In this document: piece after piece, positions 13,053 to 25,481 of the stretch
Layout: each line of letters begins with the position of its first letter
How positions within the stretch are numbered: the stretch's first letter is position 1
From: Ailanthus altissimus
Lineage: Eukaryota > Streptophyta > Magnoliopsida > Sapindales > Simaroubaceae
Direction of reading: 5' to 3'
Length of the DNA stretch: 64,000 bases
Assembly: GCA_946807835.1 (NCBI GenBank)
Contig: OX327702.1
Coordinates: 4,154,001-4,218,000 of the forward strand
Program-made: the position numbers and the translations under genes
The notes under the pieces: model-generated
What the model was told of the DNA's origin: nothing
Databases searched by the model: none
The model's input: only the letters and a program-made list of their open reading frames with translations

Positions 13053-13974
13053 AATACCCCTAAACTCAAGAGTTTGCTCATCCTTGAGCAAAGATTGATA
13101 AAAATAAATAAAATAAATCCAAAAACAAAATTATAGGCTAACAAATGATTAATAGTTATTCTTAAAGATTGCACTGTCTATAACTCTTAAAAATCTTTAA
13201 ATACCATGAGTATTCAATATGCCTAATCATCATGCTTATTTCACCCTATAAGTGATCACTTAATGTGTGTGTACATAGTCATTATTGCCAGTTAAATGCA
13301 CCCAGAATAGTTTATGTCTACAAGAAGGGATACGGTCTATATGAAATTATTATTTTTTAATTTACATTCCATAGACTTGCTTTTTATATCACTCTCCACT
13401 AATATAGGAACAAACATGATTAAAGATTAACTAGGACTTTAATAAGCTTGTAATGTATGTCTAAGGTGAAAGTAGGGTAATATGGATTAAATTTCAGTTT
13501 AAGTCACACCATAAACATACATTAATACTTTTGATCATCAAACCTTTCATCTCATTTCTAAATAACACCTCTAAACTCAATTTGAAACTTTTTTTGTTGT
13601 TCTTTATTATCAATTATATATATATATAAAAGCATATGTATATTTGCTAATTTTTTTTGTTTCTTTTATTTTTTTACATAGCATTCCAAATTACTATGCC
13701 CCTAAACTTAGAATTTTTTAACCTTTTCTAACAAACAACAACCATAACCTCTATGCTTATGGTGTGAGAGATGATAAAAATAGAATATATATTTATTTTA
13801 GGATATTATTGTAGTTAACAAAGAAATATGGTCATTAGGCTCAAAATAAGTGACTATAGATAAATATATATATGTAGGCTCGAAAGGTTCAAATGATCTA
13901 AACATGGCATAAAATCACTTCTTTAATCATATATGTCCTAGGATTTCGCCTCAAGTGATAATCAAACCAAAACT
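13053..13974 (-). other. Interior of family H element (non-coding)
   Basis: 922 bp without an ORF of note. The polypurine-like tract abuts the 3' LTR (complement of 13053-13075). The sequence next to the 5' LTR, which should be the primer binding site, reads GTTTTGGTTTGATTATC on the minus strand; I do not recognise the matching tRNA. A CCCCTAAACT word occurs twice (near 13058 and 13699). Confidence 0.6.
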
Positions 13975-15690
13975 TGTTGTGTATTTTGTATATATATACC
14001 TTAACGCAAGTGCACGTTATCGCAATAAGTAATATATGATGAGAAAAGTGTTAATTCCACAAGGAATTATTATTACTACATGCTAAGTACTAAAATTGTA
14101 TCCTCCCACTCTTATTCAAACTATTGACAATTCAATGATTTTGATATCTAAACTAACTAAACAAAAATAATAATTACAGAAATTAAGCCAAGAGAACAAA
14201 CGTGACAGCACTAATACTCAAATGCTTAGGATTACAATAATTCCTCAATACTTCACTTGAATCCAATTACTCCTCTTAGAACTATCAATAAGAATTATTA
14301 ATCAAGAACTTTAATATCTTCACAAGCCTCTTCCAATGGTTAAGTGAGTATATCTCATTCAATCAATTATTAATATTCTTATGATAATCAAATTGAAATA
14401 AGATTCATTAAGAGCAAGTTCTCTAAATGGTCATATATACCATATGAGTGTATTCATATCTCATATGGAACTCATGCTTTTACACAATGATCATACATCA
14501 ATCTATTTATGGCCAACACAAAATTCATTTTTTTAAGTTCATTAAAGTTCCCAAATCAATCTAGTACATTGTTATGTAATTAGAAGCATTAAGCATAGAA
14601 CAAATTGAACAATTCAATACCAACATAATGAATAAGGGAATATAATCAATCCAAGCTACATATTGAGTTCACATTGTAATTATAGCAATAAAACTTAGTT
14701 CATAATTGTAAACATAAGTTCAGAGCATCTAACAACATCATTATACTATTAGAGTGTGTGGGACCCACTAACTCCTTGGTCCACCAGCTGGATAACACCT
14801 CAAAGCCACCGGTGCACCCATACAACCAGCTTAGGTTACCTGCACCCCTAACCAATGTCGAACCTAAGATCTCATCCCTTATAGGCCTCTAAGGTTTGAC
14901 AGTTGTACCCATCAGGCTGGCTAACCTGATTGGTGCAAGGACAAACCTTTAAAGGCCTATAAGGCCTCTATGGAGATGGGGGCGGAGGTTCAATTCCTTG
15001 GGGGTGCAGGTAACCTGAGAAATTGTATGTTGGGACGCTAGTGGCTTTGAGGTGTCATCCAGCTAATGGACCAAGATGTTGGTGGATCCCACACACTCTA
15101 ACATATACATATTAGAATCAACAATAAGTACAAAATTGAAGAGAAGAGAAATTTTTTCTTGATGCAATAGTGATGTTCTTCCTCTAATATACAAAATTCC
15201 TTCTTCTTCTTGTTGATTCTCACTTCCAAGTTTAAATGATGTGTTTAATTTTGTGTTCTCTGCTGCCCAATACTTTTTTGGCTTTATATTGAGTTTTTAT
15301 ATTGGCTTAGAGTTGCAAAAATAGGATAACATTGCCCTTAAAATAGCGCAGGAACTACTGATTTCAATGCCGTGGCCAATGCCTCAGCGCTGCACTGTAG
15401 CGGATAAATATAACCATTATGTATTGTTCATTCTACTGTAGCAATATCACTGTTTATCCGCTGTTCATGAGCACTGTTCATAACACTAGTTGCATTTTAA
15501 GCAGTTTAGTCCCTTTTCGGATTCTTATCTCAAATAACTCTGTTTGCATCTGGTTTTCGATATGGTTGCATGGATAAACCTTAAGCCTATTAAACAATAT
15601 TAATATACATAAATGGCCAAATTATTAGGATAAATTAAAAAGACATTAAGTTTAAGAGGATAAAATATTTTATATAATTATGTCCTATCA
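13975..15690 (-). repeat. 5' LTR of family H element
   Basis: 1,716 bp including a 353-bp MITE, so 1,363 bp net, matching the partner LTR (1,372 bp). Ends TATGTCCTATCA on the plus strand. Many point differences from the partner show that this is not a recent insertion. Confidence 0.9.
14749..15101. mobile_element. Foldback MITE, 61-bp terminal inverted repeats
   Basis: The left arm (14749-14809, starting TTAGAGTGTGTGGGACCC) and the right arm (15041-15101, ending CCCACACACTCTAA) are inverted repeats over about 61 bp. Further inside, GGTTACCTGCACCCC near 14833 pairs with GGGGGTGCAGGTAACC near 14999, so most of the 353 bp can fold on itself. The partner LTR lacks this segment, which proves it is an insertion. 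A clean TSD is not visible (left flank TATACTA, right flank CATATAC). The superfamily is unknown. Confidence 0.85.
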
Positions 15691-16081
15691 GGCTTCTTAG
15701 CTTACTTCATAGCTTTATAGCCCGAGTTGATTAGACTTTTAAATAATAAGCTAATAAATATTATTTACAATTCATTTTTTTTATAATATTTTTCTTTTTC
15801 TCTTTAGTGCTATCTTATTTCCTTTTTTTTTTGTTTCTCTTCTTCTCTTTTTACTTTATTACTTTTCTAAAGTTATTTCTATTTCTTAACAGTTTTTGCA
15901 TGAAGGAAGATAAAGTAATTCATTTCTATTATATAAGCAAGCTAGCCACCTATATGACTAGAAGTATTGCCAGTTGCATTCCCCATGTCCATTCATCGAC
16001 TTTTTATTATTATTTTATTTATTCTTAAGCCACTTAAACACAACAATAGTTAATTGAAAGCCATGTGTACAGTTATAATGT
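15691..16081. other. Unassigned spacer between family H and the LINE
   Basis: T-rich sequence with no recognisable domain. By position it may be the upstream (5') side of the minus-strand gypsy relic whose gag pieces lie at 11085-11680 and 5226-5582. Confidence 0.35.
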
Positions 16082-17810
16082 GTATGGTAAATAATAATTA
16101 TTTGAGGTAACAACTAAAGGTTGTAAGTATCTCTAATGTTTTGTACTCTTTACGGCGGGAGTTATTTGTTTATTTTTCAGACAAAATGCAGTTTTGTTTT
16201 CCTTATAGTATTCTTATGGATCCTAATGAGATTGCTCGCTTTTGTAAGTCAATTTATTTATTGGCTTCACAGATTCCTAATTTTAAGTTAGATGGAAAGA
16301 TTGAAAGTGTTGGATGAATAAGAGTTGCATGCTCCTTAGTATGGAAAATCCTATCCCTATGAAGTTTAGTAAAGATGCAGTAGTTTACTGGATTTGGAAA
16401 AGTGTAGACAAGTTTGATATATAGGCTATAGATACAAATATGTTTAACTTTAGATTTTGGCCAGAGGGTATATGTTTTGGCTAGGTATCATTGGACTTTC
16501 AAGACTAGTTAATAGTTCTTACAGAATGAACCGGAATTGGAAAGAGTATGAGTTTTGACAAAGCCTTATTTTGGATTTTATTTCACCATGTCCCAATTTC
16601 TTGCATGAACTGCAAGATTGGTGCATGTATTGGGGAATTCATTAGGATGATAAATGAGGTATATAAGGGCTTGTTAGTCATTATTTTGGAAGTTTCTTTC
16701 ATATCTGAATAAACATTGATATTATAAAACCACTATTGTAGGTCGTAGTATAAAAGTTAGGGGATGAATTAGTGGTAGTTCTTGTAAGATACGAATGCCT
16801 TCCTGAACTTTGTTCCCATTATGGAATTTTAACATACCCTTATGGAATATCACCTCTAATTGTTGGTGGATGGTCATTTTGAGCCATTGAAGTATGAAAA
16901 CTGGATTAGAGTCCAAAATCGGGGTAATGATAAGCGTAAGTTAGGGTTTGTAGGATAAGGTGTGTTTGTTGGCAAGTAGAAGGAAGAGATATAACTACTG
17001 AAACCTAAGAAAACCTTGAAAAATTTAAAAACTAGATGGAGAAAATGGTTAGATAGTGCAAAAGGGCACTTAAGATTGGAATAGGCAATGGCAAAAGTAA
17101 ACGAGGGTTTTTGTCCTCCTTAATATAGGTTCGGCCTAAAGACGATAATGGGAAAAGGATAAAGTCTTTAAGGCTTCTGGAGGAAGTTTTGCGTCTGAGA
17201 AAATATAGCAGTTAAGAATAGTGGTAGTTCAGGCTCTTCTTTTATCCCCTTTCCAATAGAGTGCGAGAAAGGAATTAGTCCAGAGAAATTAGTATTCAGT
17301 CAAGAGATTTTGAATCCAATAGTAAGGGAAATAACTAATATGGAGAATGATCAGTAGACCCTTATAGATATCCAAGTTATTATGTAAGAGGTGCAACATT
17401 TAAAGCCCTAGGTTTTGAACCTTTCTAAAAATTTGATTAAAGGTGCAGGGGAATTTTAGGAGGCAAGAGTCGACAGGGGGATCATCTACTGATTGATGGG
17501 GCTAAGGCTATTAGATCCTTGCCAATGGGGCAAAAGCATCGTACGGGGAGTTGAGTGTACATTGTTGTAATCCCTCAGCTAGCCTTATCAAAGATAGTTC
17601 CAATATTAAAGGATCCCCCGTTGTGTCTAAAAATGGCTATGGGATTTGCATCTTTCATTACTACGACAATGAAATAAGGAGAAAATAAATCCTAAGGCAA
17701 CAAGGTATCCATATCCTTGTCTGCGGAGATTGTTTCTGCTAATGCTTTAGCTCACTTTGCTTTTTTTTTTTTTACCTAGTCAAATAGAAAAAGTGATTTA
17801 TTTATGGCTC
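16082..17810 (+). pseudogene. LINE (L1-type), segment 1: 5' end and ORF1
   Basis: Pieced frames give a DUF4283-like N-terminal domain: NMFNFRFWPEG near 16430, then FHHVPISCMNCKIG (about 16580-16620), INIDIIKPLL near 16710 and LPELCSHYG near 16800, the last a decayed CxxCG zinc knuckle. This is the usual ORF1 layout of plant L1 LINEs. ORF1 is interrupted by the family B solo LTR at 17811 and the element resumes at 24167. CATGTGTACA (16062-16071) resembles CATATGTACA just after the poly(A) at 48073 and may be the LINE target duplication, which would put the start at about 16082. Many stops; dead. Confidence 0.65.
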
Positions 17811-18565
17811 TGATGTGATATTTATATATCTTAAAATTGAGTGCAACTATATACTATCATATGCAAGTAATAAAATGACAAAAGAGTCGGATGTTAAACA
17901 CACAGAGATAATTTCTTCTTTTTGACCAAGTAATAAATTTTTTATCTTACTAGTAATTATTCAGAAAAATCAAAATCTTAAGAACGAAATTAAAAATTAT
18001 AAAACAATGACACAATGTAAAAGATTTAAAAGATAGCAATATAGAGAAAATCCTAAGGTTAATACCATCCTGCAATATGCTTTCCAATAATTAATCATCT
18101 AATATTTAATTCTATTAGTTCTTGTTATTGATCAAGACACTAATGTATTTACAAGCCTCTCCCAAGGTCATGCAAGTATATCTTAATTTATCAAATACCT
18201 ATATGCCTATGGTATTTGTAATAAACTAAGATTCATTAAGAACAAGTCCTATTGATCATACATGGCAATTAGTTATATTCCTATCTTAATTTAAAACTTG
18301 CATACATAACATTGAATGTTACTCTACAATTATGTATCAAATTATCTAGGTCTAAATATAATGATTCCTCTTCCGAGTTTATCAAAATATTACCAATTCA
18401 ATCTCCATATATTGGTCAAATATATTAAAGTATTAAGAACAAATAATTTGAATAACAAAGAGGTAAGTTTGTTAAATATTAAAAAGATATGACAATTAAA
18501 CGCACATATTGAGTTCAAATATTAATTTTAGAAAGAAAATTTAGTTTATGGCTACAAGAGAATGT

Positions 18566-20792
18566 TGTTGGGGATCTAATGTATATGGGTGTATACATGT
18601 GCTATTGTGCCTATTGCCTAAATACGTATCAAATACGAATTTAAATGTGGTGAAAGCATAAAATATGCAATAAACACAATAAATAAATATATTAATCATA
18701 TTAATATATTAATAAAGGTTGAGAACTCACCTCAATGTGTAACGTTATACACGTATTTTTCCTAGAGTCCGCATGTAGACCAACTCGTGGATAGTTCTAG
18801 TCACCAACATGGTGGGCTTGGTGAGCTAGAACAGCAGCCCTATATGCAGCACTGGGTTTAACTCTTTAACCCCAAAATGACCGGGTGTATTTTCATCTTT
18901 TTCTCTAAAAGATAAGAAATGAAGAGTTTGAAGTAATTCACAATTATTCAAATTAAAAGCATAAAAAAAATGAAATGGAAGAGAAAGAGAAGAGAAAGAA
19001 AAGGAGAAGAAAAAAAAATTCATTTTTTTTTCTTCTCCCTTTCTTCTCTTTTTCTCTCTTCTATTTCTCTTCCATTTCCATTTCTCTCTTCTCCATTTCC
19101 CGTAATAACAAAAACACAGACCTATTTCTTCTTCTCTCTTTCTTTATATATATAAAATAAAATAATAACATAATATATTATATAATATAAAATATTAATA
19201 ATAATAATAATAATATAATATTACATAATGGGTGCCAACTATTTGGCACCCAAAAATAAAATATTATTATACATAAAAAATTATATAATATAATATAATG
19301 ATATAATATAAAAATATATTATATAATATAATAAGAGAGATATTTTGATTATTTAACAATTAAATAATCAAAGTATGAAATGACTATTTTACCCCTAATG
19401 AATAGTTACCAAGTTTACCTCCTAGTGGGGTCCCACCAAATCCCACACTTGGGTAAATTCAATCGAGGGTCCACAACACGTTATGTATCATAATACAATT
19501 AGTAAATAATAATTATTAACTAATTTTTGTATTTAACACTTAAATACGGACACACATGCATTCCTGTGGTATTGCTGAATATTGTTGGATTAAATAATTT
19601 AATCCGGCACGCTACCCCAGTACACAATGAGTATGCTCTATATTGCAGGACTCCCTAGGTCTTACTCCTGATTTGTCAAATAGAACTATGCCATAAGTCC
19701 GTGAGCAATGTCCTATGCACACGTCACAAATAAACAAATCAGCACGTTTAACCATGCAAGTTGAGGTTACAACGCATACGTATAGTCCTTCCGTCTTGAT
19801 ATCCTGGATGTACGGGGATATAGATTATCACTGTCAAATCCCCTAGTGCTTATCCATATCTTATCTCCAGACTTGTATCTCACTGAACAATATGTGTAAA
19901 CTCTTTTGCCATATTGTTCTACTCTGGCGGAACTCTTTCCATGGATTGATACTTGTGGCTACAAGAATTTTTTGAGATACAGTCTCGAAGCATCTGGATA
20001 TCTAACTTCTTATACGAGCTGACGGATCTCATATCTGTACATACCGAACTCCATAAGCATCGGACTATACCCAGCGACATTCAACGGTCACACTATGAAA
20101 GGTCTGTGACATGCGTAGAACCAAAGTATGATGGATCACTTACAAGTCCACCGTGGTACTCAGGTCAAAGGACCACATATACTACTCAACTCGAGAGGAC
20201 CCTCTGTTAACGGCTTATATAGGATGTCTATCAGAGGCCATCGTGAGTCAGTTATATATCTAGTCCTAACTGGATACCCATATGTCAATACGAGCTCCAA
20301 GCTCACGATTGGCCAAGAACGATCATCTATACCCTATAGGTACGACATATGCTGATCTATATATAAACGTATCCACCGACAGACCCGTATTGGCAGAAAT
20401 AGATTAGGGACAATTATTCGAGAATATACTTGTGCAACTGGCATTTCCTGGCACTCGATTGCAACTCTTGCAACTATGCAGTTACTAGTATATTCCTAGG
20501 TCTATGTCTCATTACAGACAAGGCTCCAACTCTTGGATCTACTGAGTATTATAACTAGCTAACACTTAATTGTGTTAACATTTAGCATTTATATCTCTCA
20601 GCGTAGCTATCTATGAGCCCTTATCTAAACTATTTTAGATCTGATTTGAACTCCTTCAGATCTACAATGTCTGTAACGTTACATTGCATGGTACCATATT
20701 AATGGGTATTAGCGATTTAATGAAATATACACTTGTATTAATACACAAGTATATGTACATTCAAGGATGAGACGTAAGCACCGACCCTAACA
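18566..20792 (-). mobile_element. Solo LTR, family E
   Basis: It has TGTTGGGG at the left and CCCTAACA at the right (2,227 bp). The flanking family B sequence (GGCTACAAGAGAA and GGAACAACAGTAAAAAT) rejoins to match GGCTACAAGAGAACAGCAGTA in the intact copy at 46119-47557, confirming an insertion. The TSD is imperfect. It is homologous in reverse complement to 36400-38605. It includes a purine/pyrimidine inverted repeat at 18972-19078. Confidence 0.85.
18972..19078. repeat. Polypurine/polypyrimidine inverted repeat
   Basis: A run of about 48 purine-rich bases starting GAAATGGAAGAGAAAG is followed at once by its approximate reverse complement ending CTCTTCCATTTC. The two arms could form a long hairpin, and the strand asymmetry also allows triplex DNA. 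It lies within the family E solo LTR; the homologous LTR at 36400-38605 does not show it. Confidence 0.8.
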
Positions 20793-21101
20793 GGAACAAC
20801 AGTAAAAATAAAAAAAAAATATGATACAATCAATAGCTAACCGATATAGACGTCAAATTGCTCTTAATTATGCTACCTAAGAAACTCTTGATACCAAATA
20901 ATGCCTTAAATTTCTCTTTAAACTTGCTTTAATTTTGCTCTAATTCATCTCAAAGACTTGTGTTTGTGTCTTCTTGGATGGTTTTTGAAGGCTAGGGATG
21001 AATGTCTTTTATAAGGATTGATATGAGGTTAAAAACCTCAATTCTTACCAAGTCAAGAATCGCACTACTGCTGGAGTGCCATCATGTTGTCACTAGGCCG
21101 T

Positions 21102-23864
21102 TGTAATATCAAATCCCTATTAGTAGTATTGACGTCTAGATTTCAGTATAAAGCAAATAAAACACCCTCTCACGCGCACTATAAAGAAAATATTTCTAAT
21201 AGGGTTAAAATCGAGTAACCCTAATTTGGTAATTTTACACTCGATCGGAGCGCTGGACGACCCTAGAATATTTTTGGAATTTTTCTCTATTGGCTTGGAA
21301 AAAGAAAATTTTACTTTATTACATGAATTTCCATTTAAGGGTTATGTATGGAACAAGCCTTTGTTGAGAAATACAATCCATATATTAAAGAATGGACCAA
21401 TTAGAAGCAATCTCATGGATTGCCAAGTTGGAAACTCTAGTTAGTTCCTTTGACTATTCTAACTAGATAGTTACAAAGGAACCAATTAAATCTTTTCATT
21501 TGAACTAATGGAAAATTAGAAGTTTTGAGTAAGTTGAAGGGCAAAATGGTCAATTGAGGGAGCACTATATATATGTTGGAAGTTTGTAGAATTTTCAAGA
21601 GATCAAAAGCCAACACTTAGAGTAAAAAAGAGAGCAAATTCGTGCAAGGGGGGAAGGTGCTGCTACAGTGAAATCTCAGTTTTTGTTTTCATGATTTTTC
21701 ATGTGTAATCACGCTAAAATAAGGTTACATATGAATCCCCAAGCTCAATTGAAGCCTCAATTAGTGGAAATTCAAGAAAAAGAAGTAAGAAAAGCATTGT
21801 TTTATGAGTTTGATAAGTAAGCTTTCAAGAATGCTTCAATTGATATTCTTGTGTGTATTCTTGGCTTAGATTGAGTTGAATTCTAGTGTGGAGCTTGAAG
21901 GAGTCATCAATTTGAAGAAATTAGCAAGGTAAGAATTAGGGCTTTTGGTGATTTTGATGTAGAGATTTCAATTGGTTGTAATTAGGGTTTTAGAATAAAA
22001 TTGGCTTGATTTTTTTGAAATTGGAACAAGAAATTGAAAAAAAGAATGTGTTGGAACCTAGGGTGAAATTCTGCCACTTTAGGGAAGTTAGGGATTGAGT
22101 GGTGTTTTGATTGAGTTGTTGTGTGTAAATGGTGCATATTGTAAATTGAATGTATATGATTGATGGAAAAACCAAAAATGAAGAAAATGGGACATAATTG
22201 TCCATTTTGGAAAGGTGAAGGGCAATTATGTCCAACCAAGTTATAAGGCGTTCAATAATTTTCAGGGCGCCGGATGGTGAGTTAAATTAGATTAAATGAC
22301 TTCGTAAATAAAAATCAGGAAGTAGTATGCATCCGGGCTTTGTATGCCGATTATGGCATTTAATAGTTAAATGAGATTCTAGCATTCGATTTGGTTCTAA
22401 ATGTCATTTATGGCGCGTAGGTGAAGATAACCGAGAGCGATAACGGGAGCAGAAATCGGGAGTGAAATTGAGCGTGGAGCGGTTGTAAGTGGAAATCTGC
22501 CATTTTTTTTACTTTTCGTTTATTATGTTTTCGCATAATGAATATGTATGTTTTATGAGCTTTCGATGCATAAATACGATTTATGATCTTGATATATATT
22601 CATAGACATGCTTTTACATGTTTGATTTGAGAAACAGTTTTAAAATTTCTGCATTTGTTTTACAGACCATTGGTACCCTCAGATTATAGTGGTGATGATA
22701 GTATTAGACCCGGCCGGTATATCCCGTGCACATGGGCAGGTCTTGAGGATGTGTCACTAACTCCGGGAAGTCAGGATGTTGAGTTATGTGAGTCGCCCTA
22801 TGTGTACGGGGTATTGTCTCGCTATATGTATGCGATGTAGGATTCCGCTGCATAGCCAATGAGATGTCTTGAGATGTCACTGTGGGTGCTGCTAGTTAAG
22901 ATGCCCCGTGACTTACTCACGTGTGCGGTGCTAGTTGAGTCGCTTCGTGAGTATAGAGCGTTAGGGTTACTATTGGTATAGTTTAGAAAGAAAATGGCCA
23001 AGTGACTAGTTTTTGATTTACCGATAGCATTTATGCATTTATATGCACACAACAGTTATTATGTTATACAGATTCTGGATGTGGTTTTCCAAAGATGTAG
23101 ATAAAACTCTCTCGGCAAGATTTCAATAGTATATGATGTTAGAAACTGTTTTACATTTTTACATCAGTTTTATAAGCATGATTTCTACATGAACTTTAGA
23201 ATTTACTATCTATACATGATGTTATTTTATTAAAATTTTATTTGCACTCACTGAGCTCCTTTAGCTCACCCATTTTGTGTTTTATGTTTTCTAAACCCCT
23301 TTCTCAGGTGCAGGTCTCGGTACGCAAGCTGTTGATTCTTCCATTGCCGAGTAGTGGGCTGAATCCAAAGATCATTTTTGTACATGTAAATATGCTAAAT
23401 AGCACTCTTTACTTTATGCATAGTAGTTGTAGGTATGTATATTTGTATGTATGTTTTGAACCAACAAGAAAAGAATTCGAGATTATGATGATCATTTTTG
23501 CTTTTCATGAGTATGCTCATTTTGTTGTTTAAATGAATAATTGAGTTGTGTTGGATTTGATTTGGAAAGGACCGGAGGTCCGAATTGATAGTATTGAGAT
23601 GTATTGGAAATAGAAGTGAAATTTCTTTACAAGTTTTATATGGATTTTCTAAAAAATAGAGGAAACTCTATTCTTTTTTTTTTTTAAATTGAGATGTCAT
23701 TTCCATGTATATTACAAGACTTTCTCAGTAGTAGCAAGAATTAAAAAGGGGTTCACCTCGTGGAAATTTCTCAAATTACCCAGTTAGGTCGGAGGAACTT
23801 CCGTTGGGGTGCCCGGCAGGGCCGCTGGGATCTATAGTAAAGGGTCTCGGGTCGGGTTTTGTCA
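21102..23864 (+). mobile_element. Solo LTR, family D-like
   Basis: It runs from TGTAATATCAAATCCC to GGGTCGGGTTTTGTCA (2,763 bp). The flanks GCCGT (21097-21101) and GGCGT (23865-23869) match at 4 of 5 positions. The flanking family B sequence rejoins across it. A TATA box (CTATATATATG) is near 21565. The 3' part shares the GGGGTGCCCGGCAGGGC block with the family D solo LTR at 5583-8366. Confidence 0.9.
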
Positions 23865-24166
23865 GGCGTTGTGTTCAAAAGTCTTTATAGTTGAAGTGAT
23901 GAAGGTTTGGTGTTGGAGCGCTAGGTCTTTGCTAGTATAGTAGCTTGCCAATGAGGCAATGGACTACGACTTATACAAATCTTATTTTGGCTCTGATTCC
24001 AATGTTGGGGAGACAAGGCTTGTGGTGCTGAGGCTACAGGTCCTTATTTCAATCAAGTCCCTATAAAAAAACCAATAATGTACATAAATAGCTATTTATT
24101 CAGATAAAAATAATAAAATATCAAGATAAAAATATGAAAAAGTAAATGACAAATATGCCCTTATTA

Positions 24167-25481
24167 GGCTCTACTGTTTGCCATGGATCTCTTAATTTGA
24201 AACATTCGGGGTTTGGACAATGGTTAAATGTTTCCTTTTGTTTTGCATGTATATGTGGGAGTTTAGCCTAGATGTGGTCTTTCTAATGAAACCTCTCTCT
24301 TGGAAAGGTCGGATTGAAAACCAGCAGAGATGTCTAGGTTTTATAGGCAAATTGGTGGTTGAAAAAGTCGGTAGAAAATGGGTTTCTATATCTTGTGGAG
24401 CAAGAATGCTAGTATAATGCTATTGTCATAATCTCAGTTTCATATTAATGTCGTGGTCTCACTGCATATCAAAAGTAAATGGTGTTTTACCGGGATGTAT
24501 GGACATCAGTATACTACCCAATGTAGTAATACTTGGACGTTACTCTAATGACTTAACTCCATGTCTTCTCTCTCTTTGTTGTGCAGGGGAAACTTTATGA
24601 ATTTTTTTTTGTGTATGAAAAGGAGAAGGTTCTAAGAGACTTAAATCACAAATGAATAGTTTTAGAAATGTAGTGGATGGTTGTTAGTTACGGGATTTGG
24701 GTTTTATGGGGCCTTAATTTACTTAGGTGAATGGCAAACAAGGTGCAAACTTTATCCAAGAATGGTTAAATCGAATTCTTTTAAATTTGGACTGGCATAA
24801 TTTGTTCCATTTGTCATCAGTGACTCATCTCAATTTTGAGGTTTTGATCATTGACGTCTCTTTGTTCAAGTCTCTGATGCTAAACAGTAAGCTGCTATCC
24901 AAAAATGGGCACTCTAGTTTCCACTTTGAGGCATCTTGGATGGATGAACTAGAGTAGAGTGCTGAATCATTATTCTCTTGCAATGGAATAATGATAATGT
25001 AGGTGATAATCTTCTGCTCCCACGGGAGAATATTAATTCATATGGTGCCACTTTATAAGAACGAAATGTCTCTTACTATAAAAGCCTTTATCGGGTAATT
25101 TTGGATATTAGGAAAGAGCTCGATCAGTTGTAAAATACTATACATGGTAGGAACTGGCAGCAGTACCAAAAAGTAGAAAGTAGTCTTGATACCATTCTTG
25201 GTAAGCTGAAAATGTATTAGAAGCAGCAGTTGTGTGTGAATTGGCTTCAGCATGGGGATTGAAATACCTATTTCTTTCACCATCATACTTCTAAACAAAA
25301 GATTGAATTAAAATAAAAGGGATGTTTAATGATAATGGACAGTGGTCTCCAAGCTAGGGGATGTACAAAGAAACATTAATGAATATTTCAGCAAGCTTTT
25401 CACATCAGACCTACCTGTAGCAAGTGCTCAGGAGCTAGTCTTATAAATGATCTAGTCTAAGTTGTCAGATGCCTACAACAA
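24167..25481 (+). pseudogene. LINE segment 2: AP endonuclease and linker to RT
   Basis: Pieced frames show the L1-type endonuclease: NIRGLDNG near 24203, VVFLMKPLSWKGR (about 24272-24310), a KLVVEKVGRKW segment, the TGMYGHP-like part at 24490, CAGETL for the GDFN region near 24585, and FIQEWLNRILLNLDWHNLF (about 24752-24810) followed by VTHL and FHFEASWMDE, the usual endonuclease C-terminus. Next comes the pre-RT linker (IKGMFNDNGQW near 25318, LFTSDLP near 25400). It breaks at the AACAA target of the family A retrotransposon and continues at 35021. Frameshifts and stops throughout. Confidence 0.75.

Larger units (their letters stand above)
11681..15690 (-). mobile_element. Non-autonomous short LTR retrotransposon, family H
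   Basis: Two direct repeats flank a 922-bp interior with no coding capacity. The flanks GGCCT (11676-11680) and GGCTT (15691-15695) match at 4 of 5 positions, as expected for an aged TSD. On the minus strand the LTR begins TGACAGGGCG, preceded by a purine tract with TTTAGGGGTATT (polypurine-like), so the element reads right to left. The total is about 3.66 kb without the nested MITE, with no gag or pol: a TRIM/LARD-type parasite of some autonomous family. Confidence 0.85.
17811..24166 (-). mobile_element. Solo LTR, family B (carries two nested solo LTRs)
   Basis: The perfect TSD GGCTC (17806-17810 and 24167-24171) shows the outer limits. The plus-strand ends are TGATGTGATATTT and GCCCTTATTA. 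With the inserts at 18566-20792 and 21102-23864 removed it is about 1,370 bp and matches, in reverse complement, the family B solo LTR at 46119-47557 throughout. It splits the LINE between ORF1 and the endonuclease. A PBS-like GGCTCTGATTCC word near 23991 is ordinary LTR sequence here. Confidence 0.9.

Noticed and set aside
19953..20355. 75-85-aa overlapping ORFs in a GC-balanced part of the family E solo LTR
   Set aside because: The homologous LTR at 36400-38605 does not keep the frames.
23985..24010. Primer-binding-site-like GGCTCTGATTCCAATGTTGGGG region, at first read as a reverse copia start
   Set aside because: Alignment with 46119-47557 shows it is ordinary family B LTR sequence.
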